Shown: one piece after another, positions 6,343-8,015 of the stretch
Position numbering within the stretch: position 1 is the stretch's first letter
Layout: each line of letters opens with the position of its first letter
Assembly: GCA_003455715.1 (NCBI GenBank)
Contig: DMQJ01000200.1
Location: forward strand, 1 to 8,015
Length of the DNA stretch: 8,015 nt
Reading direction: 5' to 3'
From: Acidimicrobiaceae bacterium
GTDB taxonomy: Bacteria; Actinomycetota; Acidimicrobiia; Acidimicrobiales; Ilumatobacteraceae
Notes under the pieces: generated by a model
Told to the model about the DNA's origin: nothing
What the model saw: only the letters and a program-made list of their open reading frames with translations
Database searches by the model: none
Program-made: the position numbers and the translations under genes

Positions 6343-7053
6343 GTGGACCTTCCCCTGATCGGCAGTGGCCGTGCCGCCGACGTGTTCGACCTCGGCCACG
6401 GCCGGGTACTGAAGCGCTACCGCCGAGCAGCGTCGGGTGCTGTGCAGCGGGAAGCCGCCGCGATGACGGCTCTTCGCGCTGCGGGTCTTCCCGTTCCGCA
6501 CGTGTTCGAGGCGCACGACACCGACCTGGTGATGGAGAAGGTGGAGGGCCGCTCAATGCTCGACGAACTCGCGGCGCGGCCCTGGGCGGCCCGTGTGCTC
6601 GGTCGGCGGGTCGGCGAGCTCCACCACCAGTTGCTCCATCTCGACGTCGCACCGCCAGCCGACCTGCCGAGCGTGGCCGACGGGCAACGTGTGCTGCATC
6701 TCGACTTCCATCCCGGCAACGTGATGGTGCACCGTCAGCGGCTCACCATCATCGACTGGACCAACGCTGCCGTCGGACCGGCAGGTCTCGACATCGCCAC
6801 CACATGGATGCTGATGGCCACGAGCACCATCGACGATGTGCCCCGAGCCATCCGCCCGATCGCCGGGTTCCTCCGCAACGTCTTCCTCCGCTCCTACTTG
6901 CGAGCAGCCAACGCGGGCCACGAAGCAGAGCCGTGGATGCGCCTCGCCTGCGAACGCCGACTTGTCGACCCTGGCACTCGCCCCGAGGAAGCTGAACGAG
7001 TGCGGGCCTTCGCTGCCCGCGCTACCTTCGCCGTCGAACCAAGGAGCCAGTGA
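6343..7053 (+). CDS. Small APH-family phosphotransferase (kinase-like fold), substrate unknown
   Basis: A 236-residue protein of the aminoglycoside phosphotransferase/choline kinase superfamily. GTG at 6343 is chosen because similarity begins right after it; the frame runs on upstream with no start until inside the opposing monooxygenase gene. The N-lobe has a glycine-rich loop IGSGRAADVFDLG, the ATP-binding Lys24 in RVLKRY, and Glu37 in QREAAAM. The hinge region reads LVMEKVEGRSM. The catalytic loop is HLDFHPGNVMV with Asp121 and Asn126, and the metal-binding Asp138 is in IIDWTNAAVGPAGLDIA. All core kinase residues are therefore present. It is short for the family (often 260-300 aa), with the reduction in the C-terminal, substrate-binding part. 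Its stop abuts the acdS start codon, so the two form an operon. The phosphate acceptor is not inferable; antibiotic resistance should not be assumed. Confidence 0.85.
   Translation: MDLPLIGSGRAADVFDLGHGRVLKRYRRAASGAVQREAAAMTALRAAGLPVPHVFEAHDTDLVMEKVEGRSMLDELAARPWAARVLGRRVGELHHQLLHLDVAPPADLPSVADGQRVLHLDFHPGNVMVHRQRLTIIDWTNAAVGPAGLDIATTWMLMATSTIDDVPRAIRPIAGFLRNVFLRSYLRAANAGHEAEPWMRLACERRLVDPGTRPEEAERVRAFAARATFAVEPRSQ
7041..7046 (+). promoter_or_regulatory. Shine-Dalgarno site for acdS
   Basis: AAGGAG, seven bases before the ATG at 7054, lies inside the last codons of the kinase gene. It fixes the acdS start and is the clearest ribosome binding site in the window, in contrast to the genes upstream that show none. 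Confidence 0.75.
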
Positions 7054-8015
7054 ATGCCTACCCTCGACGACTACCCCCGCGTGCCCCTCACCTTCGGCCC
7101 GTCGCCCATCCACCCGTTGCGCCGCCTCAGCGAGGCGCTCGGCGGCAAGGTGGAGATCTGGGCCAAGCGCGAAGACTGCAACTCGGGCATCGCCTTCGGT
7201 GGCAACAAGGTGCGCAAGTTGGAGTACTTGGCCGCCGAGGCGGTCGCGCAGGGGTGCGACACGCTGGTGTCGATCGGTGGCGTGCAGTCGAACCACACCC
7301 GAGCCGTCACCGGTGTGGCCTGCCACCTCGGGTTGAAGGTGGTCACCGTGCAAGAGCGGTGGGTGGATTGGAACGACGTGGTGTACGACCGGGTGGGCAA
7401 CATCCAGCTCAGCCGCATCATGGGCGGCGACGTGCGCCTCGACCCGTCAGGCTTCGACATCGGCTTCCGCGACTCGTGGAACCAGGCGCTCGACAGCGTG
7501 CGCGCCGCTGGCGGCACGCCCTACGCCATTCCCGCCGGCGCGAGCGACCATCCGCTCGGCGGCATGGGCTTCGCCAACTGGGCGCGCGAGGTGGCCCAAC
7601 AAGAGGCCGAGCACGACATCTTCTTCGACCACGTGCTGGTGTGCTCGGTCACCGGCTCCACCCAGGCGGGCATGATCGCCGGGTTCGCGCTGGAAAACCG
7701 GCCCGACCGTCGTGTGGTGGGCATCGACGCATCGCTCACGTTCGACAAGACGCTCGACCAGATCACCCGCATCGCCCGCAACACCGCCGACCGCATCGGC
7801 CTCGGCCGCGACCTGCGCGACGACGAGATCGTGTTGGTGGAGGGCTACGCCGAGCCCGCGTACGGCGTGCCGAGCGAGCAGACCGTGGCGGCCATCCAGA
7901 TGGCGGCGCGCACCGAGGGCATGATCACCGACCCGGTGTACGAGGGCAAGTCGATGGCCGGTCTCATCGGCATGATCCGGTCGGGTGAGATTCCTCCTGG
8001 CTCGAAGGTGCTCTA
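7054..8015 (+). CDS. acdS: 1-aminocyclopropane-1-carboxylate (ACC) deaminase, C-terminus beyond window
   Basis: A PLP enzyme that converts ACC, the plant ethylene precursor, to 2-oxobutyrate and ammonia in the cytoplasm. The frame is open to the window end: 320 complete codons against about 338 in characterised AcdS, so only about 18 residues are off the edge. It tracks Pseudomonas AcdS closely: [36 protein letters not shown] with the PLP lysine Lys52 (Lys51 in Pseudomonas), [11 protein letters not shown] with Ser79, [28 protein letters not shown] (cofactor phosphate loop) and [16 protein letters not shown]. The Glu of YEGKSM corresponds to Glu295, one of two positions used to separate true ACC deaminases from D-cysteine desulfhydrases; the other (Leu322) is just past the edge. 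ATG is set by AAGGAG seven bases upstream and directly follows the kinase TGA. No adjacent acdR-type Lrp regulator is seen. Confidence 0.95.
   Translation, partial: MPTLDDYPRVPLTFGPSPIHPLRRLSEALGGKVEIWAKREDCNSGIAFGGNKVRKLEYLAAEAVAQGCDTLVSIGGVQSNHTRAVTGVACHLGLKVVTVQERWVDWNDVVYDRVGNIQLSRIMGGDVRLDPSGFDIGFRDSWNQALDSVRAAGGTPYAIPAGASDHPLGGMGFANWAREVAQQEAEHDIFFDHVLVCSVTGSTQAGMIAGFALENRPDRRVVGIDASLTFDKTLDQITRIARNTADRIGLGRDLRDDEIVLVEGYAEPAYGVPSEQTVAAIQMAARTEGMITDPVYEGKSMAGLIGMIRSGEIPPGSKVL

Noticed and set aside
7050..7988. 312-codon + frame starting GTG at 7050
   Set aside because: Arg/Gly/Pro/His-rich and out of frame with acdS, whose ATG at 7054 has a strong Shine-Dalgarno and full family similarity.

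Overview
The window is two unrelated pieces of genome joined near base 1800. The left piece (1 to about 1800) has moderate GC; lines sampled by eye are near 47-55 percent. It carries a minus-strand pair: the back part of a large YncE-type beta-propeller/phosphoesterase protein, then the start of a Tat-exported GH116 glycoside hydrolase that runs off the left edge. Both families are common in planctomycetes, verrucomicrobia, acidobacteria and armatimonads, but the sequence does not decide between them. The right piece (about 1800 to 8015) is high GC (about 65 percent in sampled lines). Its G/C-ending codons, fused UreAB, possible leaderless starts and gene content suggest an actinobacterium, perhaps of the Acidimicrobiia; this placement is inference.

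Layout of the right piece. On the minus strand is a urease operon, ureAB (fused gamma/beta) followed one base later by ureC (alpha). ureC is cut at the 1800 join after about 474 residues, so about 120 C-terminal residues are missing and 35 foreign residues are read instead. Divergent from ureAB is a small four-helix membrane protein with an in-membrane CPVC motif (+). It converges on a Baeyer-Villiger-type flavin monooxygenase (-), and the two 3' ends overlap by 14 bp. Divergent from the monooxygenase is a + operon: a short APH-fold kinase, then immediately acdS (ACC deaminase), which has a strong ribosome binding site inside the kinase 3' end and runs off the right edge.

How the genes may work together. 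UreABC hydrolyses urea to ammonia, AcdS splits 1-aminocyclopropane-1-carboxylate to ammonia and 2-oxobutyrate, and the monooxygenase could start ketone breakdown. The right piece therefore reads as nitrogen and carbon scavenging, but no shared regulation is visible. No urease accessory genes are present; the place downstream of ureC where some could lie is occupied by the foreign left piece.

The main point of caution is the join. Two conserved reading frames are each broken mid-domain at the same few bases, with no transposon, terminal repeat or integrase beside them. An assembly or cloning chimera is the likeliest explanation, and a real recombination scar is the alternative. Coding sequence fills almost the whole window: no gene-free stretch exceeds 300 bases, and no tRNA, rRNA, CRISPR array or insertion sequence was seen.
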